DNA of 64,000 nt from Chloroflexota bacterium (GTDB lineage Bacteria > Chloroflexota > UBA11872): positions 1 to 64,000 of the forward strand of contig JAJDZD010000065.1 in the NCBI GenBank assembly GCA_022824865.1, given 5' to 3'. Position 1 is the first letter of the stretch. The number at the start of each line of letters is the position of its first letter. A program made the position numbers and the translations under genes. Positions 16,592 through 25,553 of this stretch are shown piece after piece. The notes beneath the pieces are model-generated. The model was given only the letters and a program-made list of their open reading frames with translations, did not search any database and was not told the DNA's origin.

Positions 16592-17902
16592 TTGAATAAC
16601 TTGCTTAGCGTTGGCTTTGCAGGCTTATTCATCGGCTGGTGGGCTGTCTATGTCGTGCCTACTCTCTTACGCCTTGCGTTTCCTGAGCTGGTTCCGCCAA
16701 TTCCTGTCTGGCTAAATGCGGATGCCAATGGCTCCCTGCCCAACCACATGTCAGTGGCAGTCCTGGCGCTGGCAGCCATCGCGCTGTTCGTTAGTGCGAT
16801 TCGCGCATCTCGAGAATCTCAGCTTGCGACAATCGGCTGGTCGATCCTGGCGGTCACCACGCTGTTTGTGTCAATTGCCGAACTCACCGACTGGCACAAC
16901 AGCCTGTTTGATTCGTGGTCTGTTCAACTTGCACCGCTGGCTGCGATTTTTGTTGTTCTATTAATTCTGTTTATATGGCGAGTTGATCATCCGCCGCATG
17001 TCCGTCTCTTGCTTGGCTTCGGGTGTAGCTTGTGGAGCATGGTTATTGTTCACGAAGCGATTCAGCCATACGCGATATCAAAATTTGGTCATTTGCCGAT
17101 AGTCATCGAAGAAACGATGGAGGTCACAGGAGCCATGAGTCTGACGACGGCAGCCTGGCTCACCTATCAGCGGCCGACAGCATTGCCGTCCTGGCGCGCG
17201 GCGACGGCTTGGTCGACCCTCGTTGTCAGCGTATGCGGTGTCATAGTTATCCTCTTTCTCTACCAAGTTCCTCTAACCAGCACGCGTTATGAAACTCCTT
17301 TGATCAGCACGCGTGACGCCTCACCCCTGGGATCCTTTCACGTTGTTTTAGAGGGATACGGAGCCCTACAGCAAGACGCACGTCGCATACCTTTTCCATC
17401 AGATCGCATTGACGTGCGAATGGGGCTTCGCGGCGAGATGGCGACGAGCGTCGAGTTGCGCGTGCTCTCAGATGCTACGGTTATTAGCGCAGGCCGTACA
17501 CACGTGCGCCCGCAAGAAGACGACTTGTCAATGCAGACATTCGTCCTGGCTCCAGTGCTCAATACGACATCCGATCAACTCAGCCTACAGTTGATCGCCC
17601 ACCTTCCTGCGGACTCGCACCTGCGAATTGGCGCAATACAAAGCAATCCTGTTGACGGACTTCGGCTACAAACAAACGGTGATCTCCAACCACCTGGGCA
17701 TCGTATTGAATACACCGTGTATTCGACTCCGGAACCAACGCGGGCGAAGCTGTCGGGGCTCTGGCACATCGCCAGTGACTGGAGACACGTGGCCACGGCA
17801 GTGTTTTGCTGGGTTTCACTGATTCCGCTGGTGGGCATACCAGCTTTTCTCATCCGTCTCATCCTTGCGACACCAGCTGGCCGTGCTCCTTTTCGGTCGT
17901 GA
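16592..17902 (+). CDS. Unknown multi-pass membrane protein, atypical base composition
   Basis: I do not recognise this 436-residue protein. It has about seven hydrophobic segments in residues 1-217 (for example 2-27, 53-70, 80-97, 113-130 and 198-217). A soluble region of about 185 residues rich in beta-type sequence follows, predicted outside the membrane, and a last hydrophobic segment lies near 405-428. The DNA is visibly richer in A and T than all neighbouring genes. The start is a TTG with only a weak upstream GGTAAG. It lies between two copies of a diverged direct repeat and has no transposase. Recent acquisition is inferred. Confidence 0.6.
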   Translation: MNNLLSVGFAGLFIGWWAVYVVPTLLRLAFPELVPPIPVWLNADANGSLPNHMSVAVLALAAIALFVSAIRASRESQLATIGWSILAVTTLFVSIAELTDWHNSLFDSWSVQLAPLAAIFVVLLILFIWRVDHPPHVRLLLGFGCSLWSMVIVHEAIQPYAISKFGHLPIVIEETMEVTGAMSLTTAAWLTYQRPTALPSWRAATAWSTLVVSVCGVIVILFLYQVPLTSTRYETPLISTRDASPLGSFHVVLEGYGALQQDARRIPFPSDRIDVRMGLRGEMATSVELRVLSDATVISAGRTHVRPQEDDLSMQTFVLAPVLNTTSDQLSLQLIAHLPADSHLRIGAIQSNPVDGLRLQTNGDLQPPGHRIEYTVYSTPEPTRAKLSGLWHIASDWRHVATAVFCWVSLIPLVGIPAFLIRLILATPAGRAPFRS

Positions 17903-18004
17903 TGACGGCGTGCGGTACGGGCCTCAGGACGTTGCGCCGGACGCCGCGCGGTAGCGGTGCGGGACAGTTGAGCCAGATAGACCGGCAGCGCGGTTGTCGT
18001 GTTG

Positions 18005-18216
18005 CCAGAAAACTCTTCGCTCACCGCCAGGCCTAACCGGGCGAGGGGGCGGCGACAGCGGGCGGCGGAGGGCGGAGGGACATGCGGCTTCCGAGTTGCC
18101 TGGTCATTTCGTCCAGTGTACACTAGATGCACACGAGGGGCAATCACTGGACGCGCAGGCAGCCGGCGAGGGGATGTGAGCGGGTCACAGGGTTTGTGGG
18201 GTTGTGTCCTGCGGCG
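18005..18216. repeat. Direct repeat copy B flanking the 16.6-17.9 kb gene
   Basis: This is the second copy of the element at 16093-16305, in the same orientation about 1.9 kb away, with the palindrome AGTGTACACT at 18115-18124. It fills most of the 328-base space between the membrane-protein gene and the transglutaminase gene; I see no other gene there. Confidence 0.7.
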
Positions 18217-18230
18217 AGCGCGTTGCGGGA

Positions 18231-19109
18231 TCAGCCCGCCGACGGCGTTGTCGGGTGGATGCGGACGTTGACGTGGAGGCGGCTTTGGCCGCCGCCGCGG
18301 AGGACGCCGCGGGTGGGGGCGACGTCCTGGTAGTCGCGGCCAACGGCGAGGCGGACGTGGCGATGGTCGGCCAGGGTGCGGTTGGTGGGGTCGAAGCCGA
18401 TCCAGTCGAGGCCGGGCAGGCGGCATTCGGCCCAGGCATGGGTGAAGGTCGACGGCGCCTGCTCGCCTTCCGCGCCGGTGACGTGCAGATAGCCGGACAC
18501 GTAGCGGGTCGGGATTCCCCAGGAGCGGGCGATGGCGATCATGACGTGGGCGTAGTCCTGGCAGACGCCGTGGCCGGTTTCGAGGATGTGGTCGATGGGA
18601 GAGATGACCGAGGTGCTGCCGGGGCTGTAGGTGAAGGTGTCATGCAGCGCGTCGGACAGGCAGCGCAGGCTCCGGAGTGGATCGTCTCGAACACGGATTT
18701 CGCACCGGCGCGTGAAGGCGGAAAGGGCGGGCGATGGCGTCGTGAGGGCGCTGGGGCGGGTGAAGTCCCAGTCGGCGAAGGCATCACGCGCGGCGTGGAT
18801 CGCCGTCCAGGCATCGGCGCCCAGCGATTCGGGCAAAAGCGGCGACGGACGAATCTCGATAGCGCACGAGGCCGAGATTGCAAGGGCGGCGTGCTCGCGA
18901 TGGAGATTGAGTACGTGCCGGGTGTTGCCGAAGGCGTCGGTCTCAACGTTGAGGGTTGATGCGGGGTCGGTGGAAACCGCGAAGCGCACAAGCCGCTGAC
19001 CGCCGTCGCCGCGCGGCTTGAGGCAGAGACGCATGACGCAGTAGCGGGCCGGCGAGGTGTAGGCGTAGCGCGATACGTGCTCGATCTCGTAGCGGACCGG
19101 ACCCGCCAT
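18231..19109 (-). CDS. Transglutaminase-like cysteine peptidase/transferase
   Basis: This 292-residue protein has the N-terminal bacterial transglutaminase domain (YEIEHVSRYAYTSPARYC) and the transglutaminase-like core. The catalytic triad is visible as Cys183 in GHGVCQDYAHV, His224 in FTHAWAEC and Asp240 in GFDPTN. No signal peptide is seen, so it is probably cytosolic. It is the last gene of a three-gene operon with an alpha-E protein and a circularly permuted ATP-grasp, separated by four bases. In this conserved neighbourhood it is thought to act on a small peptide made by the ATP-grasp enzyme; that role is not proven. Confidence 0.9.
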   Translation of the reverse strand: MAGPVRYEIEHVSRYAYTSPARYCVMRLCLKPRGDGGQRLVRFAVSTDPASTLNVETDAFGNTRHVLNLHREHAALAISASCAIEIRPSPLLPESLGADAWTAIHAARDAFADWDFTRPSALTTPSPALSAFTRRCEIRVRDDPLRSLRCLSDALHDTFTYSPGSTSVISPIDHILETGHGVCQDYAHVMIAIARSWGIPTRYVSGYLHVTGAEGEQAPSTFTHAWAECRLPGLDWIGFDPTNRTLADHRHVRLAVGRDYQDVAPTRGVLRGGGQSRLHVNVRIHPTTPSAG

Positions 19110-19113
19110 GGAC

Positions 19114-20082
19114 TCAGCGAACCGGAACGTCGTGAACCGGGTAGTTGAAGAAGGATTCCGTCAGCAGGTCGTGGAGATCTCGTCCACGCTCGTTCAACTG
19201 CTGAAGCAAGGCTTTGGGGTCGTCCTGGTCCAGCCACGCGTAATTGACCAAGGCACTCATGCGACCCATGAGTCGTTGCGCGGCGCCGGCGGCCTGATCG
19301 TTGGGGCTGGCGGCGGTGCCGGCGAGCTCGGCGGAGAGCGTGTCCAGCGTCCGGGCGAGGGAGTCGGGCAATCGCGCATCGGTCGCCAGCAGGTCCAGAA
19401 CCCGCCGTGGCTCGACTGCGAGGCCGTAGGTTCGGTGGTAGGCCTCCAGCGCGTGGTACAGGCGAAGGAGGCCGGTCCAGGGGGCTTCGGAGACATCCCG
19501 GGTGCGTTCGGCAGCCACGATCTGGGCATGCAGCAGCGCGGATGAGAGTTGTACCCGCTCGATCGCACGACCGAGGTTGAGGAACCTCCAGCCCTCGTCG
19601 CGGTACATCGTGGCCGCGGCCACGCCGGCGAAGGTGTCGATGTCAGCCACGGTGTCCGCATAGAAGCGCTCGGGCGACGATGCCCAAATGTCCTGGATCG
19701 TCATGCCCTGAACGCGCAGATAGGTTCGATTTAGGCAGGTCCACATCCCGGCGCTGAGGCAGTGGCGTACGTGCCGCGCGTTTTCGCGTCCGTTCGAGAT
19801 TCCGCTCCACACCGAGTCGGGGTTGGTGGGTTCAAACGTGAGGTCATCCGCCAGCGTGTACGAGTCCGCCAGGGTGTAGTCGTCCTGGGCGAGGAGCTCG
19901 AGGCTACCGACCGGCGGTTGACGGTGCAGGCATCCGTACATGCGCAGCCAGCCGAAGTGAATCTCGTTGACCGGGCGATCGACCAGCGCCTCCGTCTGCA
20001 GGCGCAGCAGGCGGCTGAGATGCTGGGCGCGCTCCAGGTAGCGGCCCATCCAGTAGAGCCCCTCGGCGCTGCGAGACAGCAT
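19114..20082 (-). CDS. Alpha-E domain protein
   Basis: This 322-residue, all-helical protein of the alpha-E (DUF403) family opens with the family signature MLSRSAEGLYWMGRYLERAQ. A charged helical repeat organisation continues through FLNLGRAIERVQLSSALL. Such proteins occur almost only next to circularly permuted ATP-grasp and transglutaminase-like genes, as here, with gaps of five and four bases. No catalytic residues are known for the family, and a scaffold or substrate-binding role is inferred from context. Confidence 0.9.
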   Translation of the reverse strand: MLSRSAEGLYWMGRYLERAQHLSRLLRLQTEALVDRPVNEIHFGWLRMYGCLHRQPPVGSLELLAQDDYTLADSYTLADDLTFEPTNPDSVWSGISNGRENARHVRHCLSAGMWTCLNRTYLRVQGMTIQDIWASSPERFYADTVADIDTFAGVAAATMYRDEGWRFLNLGRAIERVQLSSALLHAQIVAAERTRDVSEAPWTGLLRLYHALEAYHRTYGLAVEPRRVLDLLATDARLPDSLARTLDTLSAELAGTAASPNDQAAGAAQRLMGRMSALVNYAWLDQDDPKALLQQLNERGRDLHDLLTESFFNYPVHDVPVR

Positions 20083-20087
20083 GCGGC

Positions 20088-21521
20088 TTAGTTCTCCAGC
20101 ACCCAGAGGTCCTTGCCGCCGCCACCCTGGCTGGAGTTGACCACCAGGCTGCCACGGCGCAAGGCGACGCGACAGAACGCGCCGGGCACGATGCGGGTCT
20201 GGCGACCGTGCAGCACAAACGGGCGCAAGTCGACGTGGCGAGGTTCGATGTGGCCATCGATGAGACAGGGCGCCCGCGACAGGGCGAGCACGGGTTGTGA
20301 GATGAAGTCGGCGGGATCAGCCCGCACTTGCTCCGCGTACTCCGCGCGCTCGGCCGGCGTGGCGTGCGGGCCGATCAACATTCCGTAGCCGCCGGACTCG
20401 CCAACACGCTTGACTACAAGATTAGCCAGATTGTCAAGCGTGTACTCGAGTCCATCCGGATTACGGCACAGATTCGTCTCAACGTTAGCAATGATCGGTT
20501 CTTCAGCTAAGTAGTAGCGAATCATGTCCGGAACGTACGCGTAGACGCTCTTGTCGTCGGCGACTCCGGTGCCCGGAGCGTTGGCCAGCGTGACGTTGCC
20601 CTGCTTGCAGGCGTGCATGATCCCCGGGACGCCAAGCAGGGAGTCCTCGCGAAACACGACGGGGTCGAGAAAGTCATCGTCGATACGCCGGTACACGACA
20701 TCGACCCGCCGCAAGCCGGCGGTGGTGCGCATGTAGACGACGCCATCGTCAACCAGCAAATCGCGCCCCTCGACCAGCTCCGCGCCGATCTGGCTGGCCA
20801 GGAACATGTGCTCGTAGAAGGCCGAGTTGTAGACGCCGGGCGTTAGCAAGACGATCGTCGGGTCGGATGTTCCAGCAGGCGAGAGTTCCTCCAGCGTTGT
20901 GCGGAGGACTTGCCCGTAGTGCTCGATTTCCTGAACGCGCGAGGCGCGGTAGAGGCGGCGGAAGCTGGCTTTGACGGCTTTCCGGTTGGCGAGCATGTAG
21001 GCGACGCCGGAGGGCACGCGCAGATTGTCTTCGAGGACTTTGAAGCCCTCAGTTGTGCGGACGAGGTCGGTTCCGCAGATTGCGACCCAGACGCCGTGCG
21101 GCGCCTGGAAGCCACGCATTTCGATGCGGTACTGGGGGCAGCCGCGCACCACATCGACGGGAATGACGCCGTCCTCGACGATCCGGGCCGGACCGTAGAC
21201 GTCGGCCAGGAAGAGGTTGAGGGCCTTGAGGCGCTGGGTCAGGCCGGCCTCGAGTTCTTGCCACTCGCCGGCCGAGAGCACACGCGGCAGGCAGTCGACC
21301 GGGATGATGCGCTCGTCGCCTTCTTCGTCGCCGTAGACCTTGAACGAAATGCCCTCGCTGGAGAATGAGCCGGTGACCTGATCCTGGATGTCGCCAAGGC
21401 CGGCCGCGGACGTCCCGGTTACAGCCGCGTGGACTCCCTGGTATTGGGCTCGAGCGGTTCCGTCCGAGTGGAACATCTCGTCATAGATGCGCTCATCCAG
21501 TTCATACTTACTGAAGTCCAT
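20088..21521 (-). CDS. Circularly permuted ATP-grasp type 2 ligase
   Basis: This 477-residue protein is of the CP-ATP-grasp type 2 family (formerly DUF404/DUF407). It starts MDFSKYELDERIYDEMF, as family members do, and has VLEDNLRVPSGVAYML and CRNPDGLEYTLDNLANLVVKRVGESGGYGMLIGP segments that carry ATP-binding residues. The family is predicted to form amide bonds in peptide-like metabolites or tags. It leads the operon ATP-grasp, alpha-E, transglutaminase. TAAAAT lies six bases before the ATG and no Shine-Dalgarno sequence is visible. Confidence 0.9.
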   Translation of the reverse strand: MDFSKYELDERIYDEMFHSDGTARAQYQGVHAAVTGTSAAGLGDIQDQVTGSFSSEGISFKVYGDEEGDERIIPVDCLPRVLSAGEWQELEAGLTQRLKALNLFLADVYGPARIVEDGVIPVDVVRGCPQYRIEMRGFQAPHGVWVAICGTDLVRTTEGFKVLEDNLRVPSGVAYMLANRKAVKASFRRLYRASRVQEIEHYGQVLRTTLEELSPAGTSDPTIVLLTPGVYNSAFYEHMFLASQIGAELVEGRDLLVDDGVVYMRTTAGLRRVDVVYRRIDDDFLDPVVFREDSLLGVPGIMHACKQGNVTLANAPGTGVADDKSVYAYVPDMIRYYLAEEPIIANVETNLCRNPDGLEYTLDNLANLVVKRVGESGGYGMLIGPHATPAERAEYAEQVRADPADFISQPVLALSRAPCLIDGHIEPRHVDLRPFVLHGRQTRIVPGAFCRVALRRGSLVVNSSQGGGGKDLWVLEN

Positions 21522-21527
21522 ACGGGT

Positions 21528-21572
21528 ATTTTATCCGCTAGCGTTCACGCGCTCTTTTTCAAAAATAGCGCG
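21528..21572 (-). promoter_or_regulatory. Candidate leaderless promoter and inverted repeat before the ATP-grasp operon
   Basis: On the minus strand TAAAAT (21528-21533) sits six bases before the ATG, as expected for a leaderless transcript. Just upstream is an imperfect inverted repeat at 21548-21572 with arms CGCGCT and AGCGCG around a T5-C-A5 core, resembling the element upstream of pcrA. The remaining intergenic sequence to 21776 shows no gene. Confidence 0.4.
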
Positions 21573-21776
21573 TTGTTGCCCCTGTACAGCCTGCGGCCGA
21601 CGACCATCCGAGCACTCCCGACGACGAATTGAGCGGCAGTCTATCGGATACCGGGCGAGGCGCGTGCACGGCCGCAGCCACGATGACGGCGGACAGGGGC
21701 TGTCGGGCAACGATGCCATTCGCAGCCGGACTGTCCGCCCGTCCTGGCAGTTATGAGCGTGCGTCAGGCACGAACT

Positions 21777-21807
21777 GCGCGGAGGCGGGCGAGGCCCGCC
21801 TCCGCGC
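21777..21807 (-). terminator. GC-rich hairpin downstream of amtB
   Basis: A perfect 14-bp stem with a three-base loop (GAG) lies about 40 bases after the amtB stop. There is no strong run of T after it on the minus strand, so it may slow transcription or protect the message end rather than act as a classical intrinsic terminator. Confidence 0.5.
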
Positions 21808-21847
21808 GGCTTAGGCACTTCAGCGCCTAGCGCATCAACTGCCCGGC

Positions 21848-23245
21848 CTAGTCGTCCTCTCCGTCGTACTCCTCGGGCATGAGCACGAACTCGGGGTAGG
21901 CCTCGATGCGGAGTTCGCCAGCGTCCTGGCCGAGCTGCTCGACCTGTTGCGACACGCGCGAGCCGATGGTGATTTCCAGCAGCTTCCAGAGCCCGAAGGA
22001 AACCATGAACACGAAGGCGCCGATGGCCAGGATGCCGATCAACTGCACGTGGAACGTGCCACCCGCGGCGATGCAGACGGCGAGGGTTCCCCAGATACCG
22101 GCGAACAGGTGCACGGGAACCGCGCCGACCACGTCGTCCTGCCGCAGCTTCTCCAGCAGCTTCATCCCGGCCACGCAGATCACGCCGCCGATGGCGCCGA
22201 TGATGATCGCCCAGTAGTGATCGACGATATCGGGGCCGGCGGTTATGGAAACCAGTCCTGCCAGGGCGCCGTTCAATCCACCCAATACGTCGGTTCGTCC
22301 GAAAATTGGCCGCGACGCGATCAGGGCAGCCATAGCGCCTGCCGCGGCGGCGAGGTTGGTGTTGACGAGCACGTGGCTCATGGCGATGGCGTCGGACGCG
22401 CTGCCCAGCGCCAGCTGGGAGCCGCCGTTGAAACCGAACCACCCGAGCCAGAGGATGAAGACGCCGAGCGTGACCATCAGGACGTTTGACGGCGGCGTGG
22501 CCCGGGCCGTGCCGTCCTTCTTGAACTTCCCGAGCCGAGGACCGACGACGAGGATGCCGGCCAGCGCGGCCCAGCCACCGGTGCTATGCACGATGGTGGA
22601 GCCTGCGAAGTCCTGGAATCCGAGGCCGTCCAGCCAGCCACCGCCCCAGGTCCAAGCGCCGACGATGGGGTAGATGATGGCGGTGAGGATCAAGACAAAG
22701 AGGAAGAAGGACCAGAGCTTGACCCGCTCGGCCAGGGCGCCGGACACGATCGAGGCGGCCGCGGCGACAAAGACCATCTGGAAGAACCAGTCGGACATGG
22801 TGGAGTAGGCGTTTTCCCCGGCGAGCACGGCCGCGGCGTCGCCCTCGCCGTTGACCAGCGCGATCTCTTCAGCCGACGGTCCGTAGAAGAGCTTGAACGA
22901 TCCGATGAAGTTGCCGATGAGGTCGCCGTACATCAGGTTGTAGCCGAGGATGAAGTAGGCGAGTCCGGCAATCGAGTAAAGGCCGATATTCTTCAGGCAA
23001 ATCATGGAGGCGTTCTTGGTCCGTACGGACCCGGCCTCCAGCATGGCGAAGCCGGCGCTCATCCACATGACCAGCGCGCCCCAGACCAGGAACGCGAAGG
23101 TGTTGAGAACGTAGACGGCTTCGGCTTCCACTCCTTGCGCCTGCGCCGCGGCTGGCCGTGCCAGGAATATGCCGAGGGTCGCGGCCGCCGCCAATAGCAG
23201 CAGGGTGCGGCGGCGCTGTCCAAACAGTTGCATGATCGCGGTCAC
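21848..23245 (-). CDS. amtB: Ammonium transporter
   Basis: This 465-residue Amt/Rh-family channel conducts ammonia/ammonium across the cytoplasmic membrane. A cleavable signal sequence (about 1-36, ending ARPAAAQA) is followed by 11 membrane segments. Family signatures include the ALVMWMSAGFAMLEAG helix, FAGSTIVHSTGGWAALAG with a pore histidine, and a second conserved histidine in VPVHLFAGIWGTLA. An acidic tail EEYDGEDD ends the protein. The GTG start is supported by AGGAGGAG seven bases upstream. No glnB/glnK gene is adjacent, which is unusual for amtB. Confidence 0.93.
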   Translation of the reverse strand: MTAIMQLFGQRRRTLLLLAAAATLGIFLARPAAAQAQGVEAEAVYVLNTFAFLVWGALVMWMSAGFAMLEAGSVRTKNASMICLKNIGLYSIAGLAYFILGYNLMYGDLIGNFIGSFKLFYGPSAEEIALVNGEGDAAAVLAGENAYSTMSDWFFQMVFVAAAASIVSGALAERVKLWSFFLFVLILTAIIYPIVGAWTWGGGWLDGLGFQDFAGSTIVHSTGGWAALAGILVVGPRLGKFKKDGTARATPPSNVLMVTLGVFILWLGWFGFNGGSQLALGSASDAIAMSHVLVNTNLAAAAGAMAALIASRPIFGRTDVLGGLNGALAGLVSITAGPDIVDHYWAIIIGAIGGVICVAGMKLLEKLRQDDVVGAVPVHLFAGIWGTLAVCIAAGGTFHVQLIGILAIGAFVFMVSFGLWKLLEITIGSRVSQQVEQLGQDAGELRIEAYPEFVLMPEEYDGEDD

Positions 23246-23709
23246 GATAAGACTCCTCCTCTATGCACTCTCGACAACACAATCCGCCGGCGGGGCACCG
23301 ACATTCGACACAGAACGATCAGGGTGCAGGGGTCTACTGAAGGTGAACGTTACGGGAGAGCCGCGAGTAGCCGCGCCAACCCGGCCAGTGCTGAGCTGCC
23401 ACCCGTACTTTCGGCTTGAAATGTACGGCGCGTAAATGCGCGCTCTACAGCCACCGCCTGTGACCTTGTCGAAGATCCGGCCTATAGCGTCTACAGCTGC
23501 TGAAGGCATCCACCCAACCGGCGCAGGCTGTACTGGAGCGTCACGGTAACAAGCGCGCCCGAAATGGGCTAGCTCCGGGATCCTCTGGCAGCCGCGCCTG
23601 CCTGTGATCCTGGCTCGCTTCCCTGGAAAGGCCGTCACGGCACCAGTCGGTCGGGTCTGGACGGCTTCGTACCCCCCCGCGCAAGACATGCGCCGCAGGC
23701 CGCAGCCGG
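23246..23709. other. Intergenic region without a supported gene
   Basis: These 464 bases separate amtB from the permease gene. The amtB ribosome binding site is at its left edge. Open frames here are short or are antisense continuations with no family features. I see no RNA gene and no sigma-54 site. Confidence 0.5.
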
Positions 23710-25476
23710 CTAACGGGTTCCAGGTGGGTCGACGCGGACGGTGATGATGTCGGTGCCGTGGAATTGCTGGTGACTGACGGAGGATGCGTACTGGCGCAGG
23801 AGCCGCAGGGAGATTTCGCCCTCGGTGGGAATCGCCTCGTCGTGCTGCTGGAGCTGGCGGACACGGTCCTCGATGTTGTCGTCGTCGCCGCCGCCGATGA
23901 ATTCGAGCTCCGCCACCGGACCCTCGCTGGAGGCGACCACGACCAGCCGCCGGATTTCCTCGTCGTCGTCTTCGTCGTCTGCGTCCAGGTCCAGACTCAA
24001 GTCCAGATCCAGCGGGGCCAGGGTCAAGAGCGTTTCCTCGGCCACGGCGCTGAGCCTGTCTTTCATGGGCTGGTTCCAGCCGCGGCGGTCGGCGAAGTCG
24101 GCGACGAATTCGTTGAGGTCGGGCAGGGCGTCGATATGGAGACGTGACTGGAAGCGCATGCGGCGGGGACTGGTGAGTTCCAGGTAGAGAATCATGACGA
24201 CGGCGGCGAAGCCCCCGGTGGTGATTCCGCTCTTGAAGAGGGCGCCCCACACGGGACCAAGATCGGGCAGGTTGAAGAGGTTGAACTGGAAGGCCGCGCC
24301 GATCCAGAAGCACATACCGGCGACGACGACCTTGTCGCGGCTGTCCTCGTTCTGGATGACCGTGCGGGCGCCGTCGACGAAGAGTGTGCCGGTTATGAGG
24401 ATGAGGTAGCCGGTCATGACCGGACCGGGAATGGTGCTGAGCAGACCGGAGGCCTTGGGCAGGAAGGCCAGGACGATCAGGACTCCGCCGATGATGTAGC
24501 CGACGCGGCGAGAGGCGACGCCGGTGATCTGGGTGAACGCGGCGAAGCCGGGATTGATGATGTTGGGAACGGCGCCGGCGAGGCCAGCCATGAGGTTGGA
24601 TACGCCGGTTCCCGCCAAGGCGCCCTGGACCTGGCGAAAGTTCACGGCGCGGTCGTCGCGCCAGGAGACGCGCTGGGCGGCGATGGCGGCGCCGTTGGCC
24701 TGGATGGAGATGATGAGACCGAGAAACAGGAAGCCGGGAAGGAGCGTCCAGAAGGAGAGGCCGAAGTCGAGACCGAGGCCTGGCGCGGCTCTCGGCAGGC
24801 CGATCCAGGGTGCGTCCAGGACACGGTCAAAGCTGTAGATGCCGAACACGGCGGCGACGACGCAGCCGCCGACGATTCCGATCAGCGGCGCCCACAGACG
24901 GAGCAGTTCCGATCCGCGCAAGGCCAGGGCGGCGACGATGACGAGCGTGGCCAACGCCGTAAGGGGGGCAGCCACCGGCTCGGTTTCGGTTGCGTCGTCC
25001 AGCAGGCCGAATACGACGGACGCCAGGGTGATGGAGAGGATCATCATGACGGTGCCGCCGACGGTGGGCGTGACGATGCGCCGGAGGATGACCAGCCAGC
25101 GAGCGACGACGAGTTGAATTACCGCGGAGACGAGGACAAGGGCGGTGAGGGTGGCGGGTCCGCCGTCGGCCACGGCCGTGATGCAGAACGGGATGGCGAA
25201 GGCGGCGGTGAACATGGGCAACACGGCGCCAGCGCCGGCCGGTCCGAGCCGACGAACCTGGAGGATGGTGGACAGGCCGCAGACCAGGAGCGAGGCGAAG
25301 ACCATCCAGATGAGGTAGGACTCGTCGCGGCCGGAGGCGTTGGCCACGATGACGGGCGTGACCAGGAGCGTGGCAGAGGCAATGAGGCTGAATTGCAGGC
25401 CGTACCCCAGCGAGGCGAGCAGGGGCGGGTTTTCGTGCGCCTCATAGCGGGGGTTCTGAAGCGGTGCCGTTGCCAG
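23710..25476 (-). CDS. NCS2-type nucleobase permease with C-terminal ATPase-like domain (CTG start proposed)
   Basis: The first about 430 residues form a xanthine/uracil-permease-like transporter with many membrane segments. A soluble tail of about 140 residues follows, in which NQPMKDRLSAVAEETLLTL resembles the N box of HATPase_c (anti-sigma/histidine-kinase-like) domains, with an acidic linker (LDADDEDDDEE). The first canonical start, GTG 25347, omits the conserved N-terminus ENPPLLASLGYGLQFS and first helix encoded upstream in frame. That extension has no ATG, GTG or TTG before a stop. CTG at 25476, with GGGAGG five bases upstream, is the likely start. Substrate unknown. Confidence 0.8.
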   Translation of the reverse strand: MATAPLQNPRYEAHENPPLLASLGYGLQFSLIASATLLVTPVIVANASGRDESYLIWMVFASLLVCGLSTILQVRRLGPAGAGAVLPMFTAAFAIPFCITAVADGGPATLTALVLVSAVIQLVVARWLVILRRIVTPTVGGTVMMILSITLASVVFGLLDDATETEPVAAPLTALATLVIVAALALRGSELLRLWAPLIGIVGGCVVAAVFGIYSFDRVLDAPWIGLPRAAPGLGLDFGLSFWTLLPGFLFLGLIISIQANGAAIAAQRVSWRDDRAVNFRQVQGALAGTGVSNLMAGLAGAVPNIINPGFAAFTQITGVASRRVGYIIGGVLIVLAFLPKASGLLSTIPGPVMTGYLILITGTLFVDGARTVIQNEDSRDKVVVAGMCFWIGAAFQFNLFNLPDLGPVWGALFKSGITTGGFAAVVMILYLELTSPRRMRFQSRLHIDALPDLNEFVADFADRRGWNQPMKDRLSAVAEETLLTLAPLDLDLSLDLDADDEDDDEEIRRLVVVASSEGPVAELEFIGGGDDDNIEDRVRQLQQHDEAIPTEGEISLRLLRQYASSVSHQQFHGTDIITVRVDPPGTR

Positions 25477-25531
25477 AATCGCCTCCCGCCGCAGCCCTAC
25501 AGCGGTGGGCCGACGTGGACGTTAGATCGAA

Positions 25532-25553
25532 CCGTCGTTGAGATGTGGGTGGG
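25532..25553. repeat. Short direct repeat, left copy
   Basis: The block TTGAGATGTGGGTGGG with its flanks matches 26050-26072 (TTGAGATGCGGGTGGG) at nearly every position. The pair brackets the small ribbon-helix-helix gene. It may mark an insertion boundary. Confidence 0.45.

Noticed and set aside
16016-18230. A transposon or insertion sequence between the two repeats
   Set aside because: There is no transposase or integrase frame, and the flanking repeats are direct and diverged rather than terminal inverted repeats.
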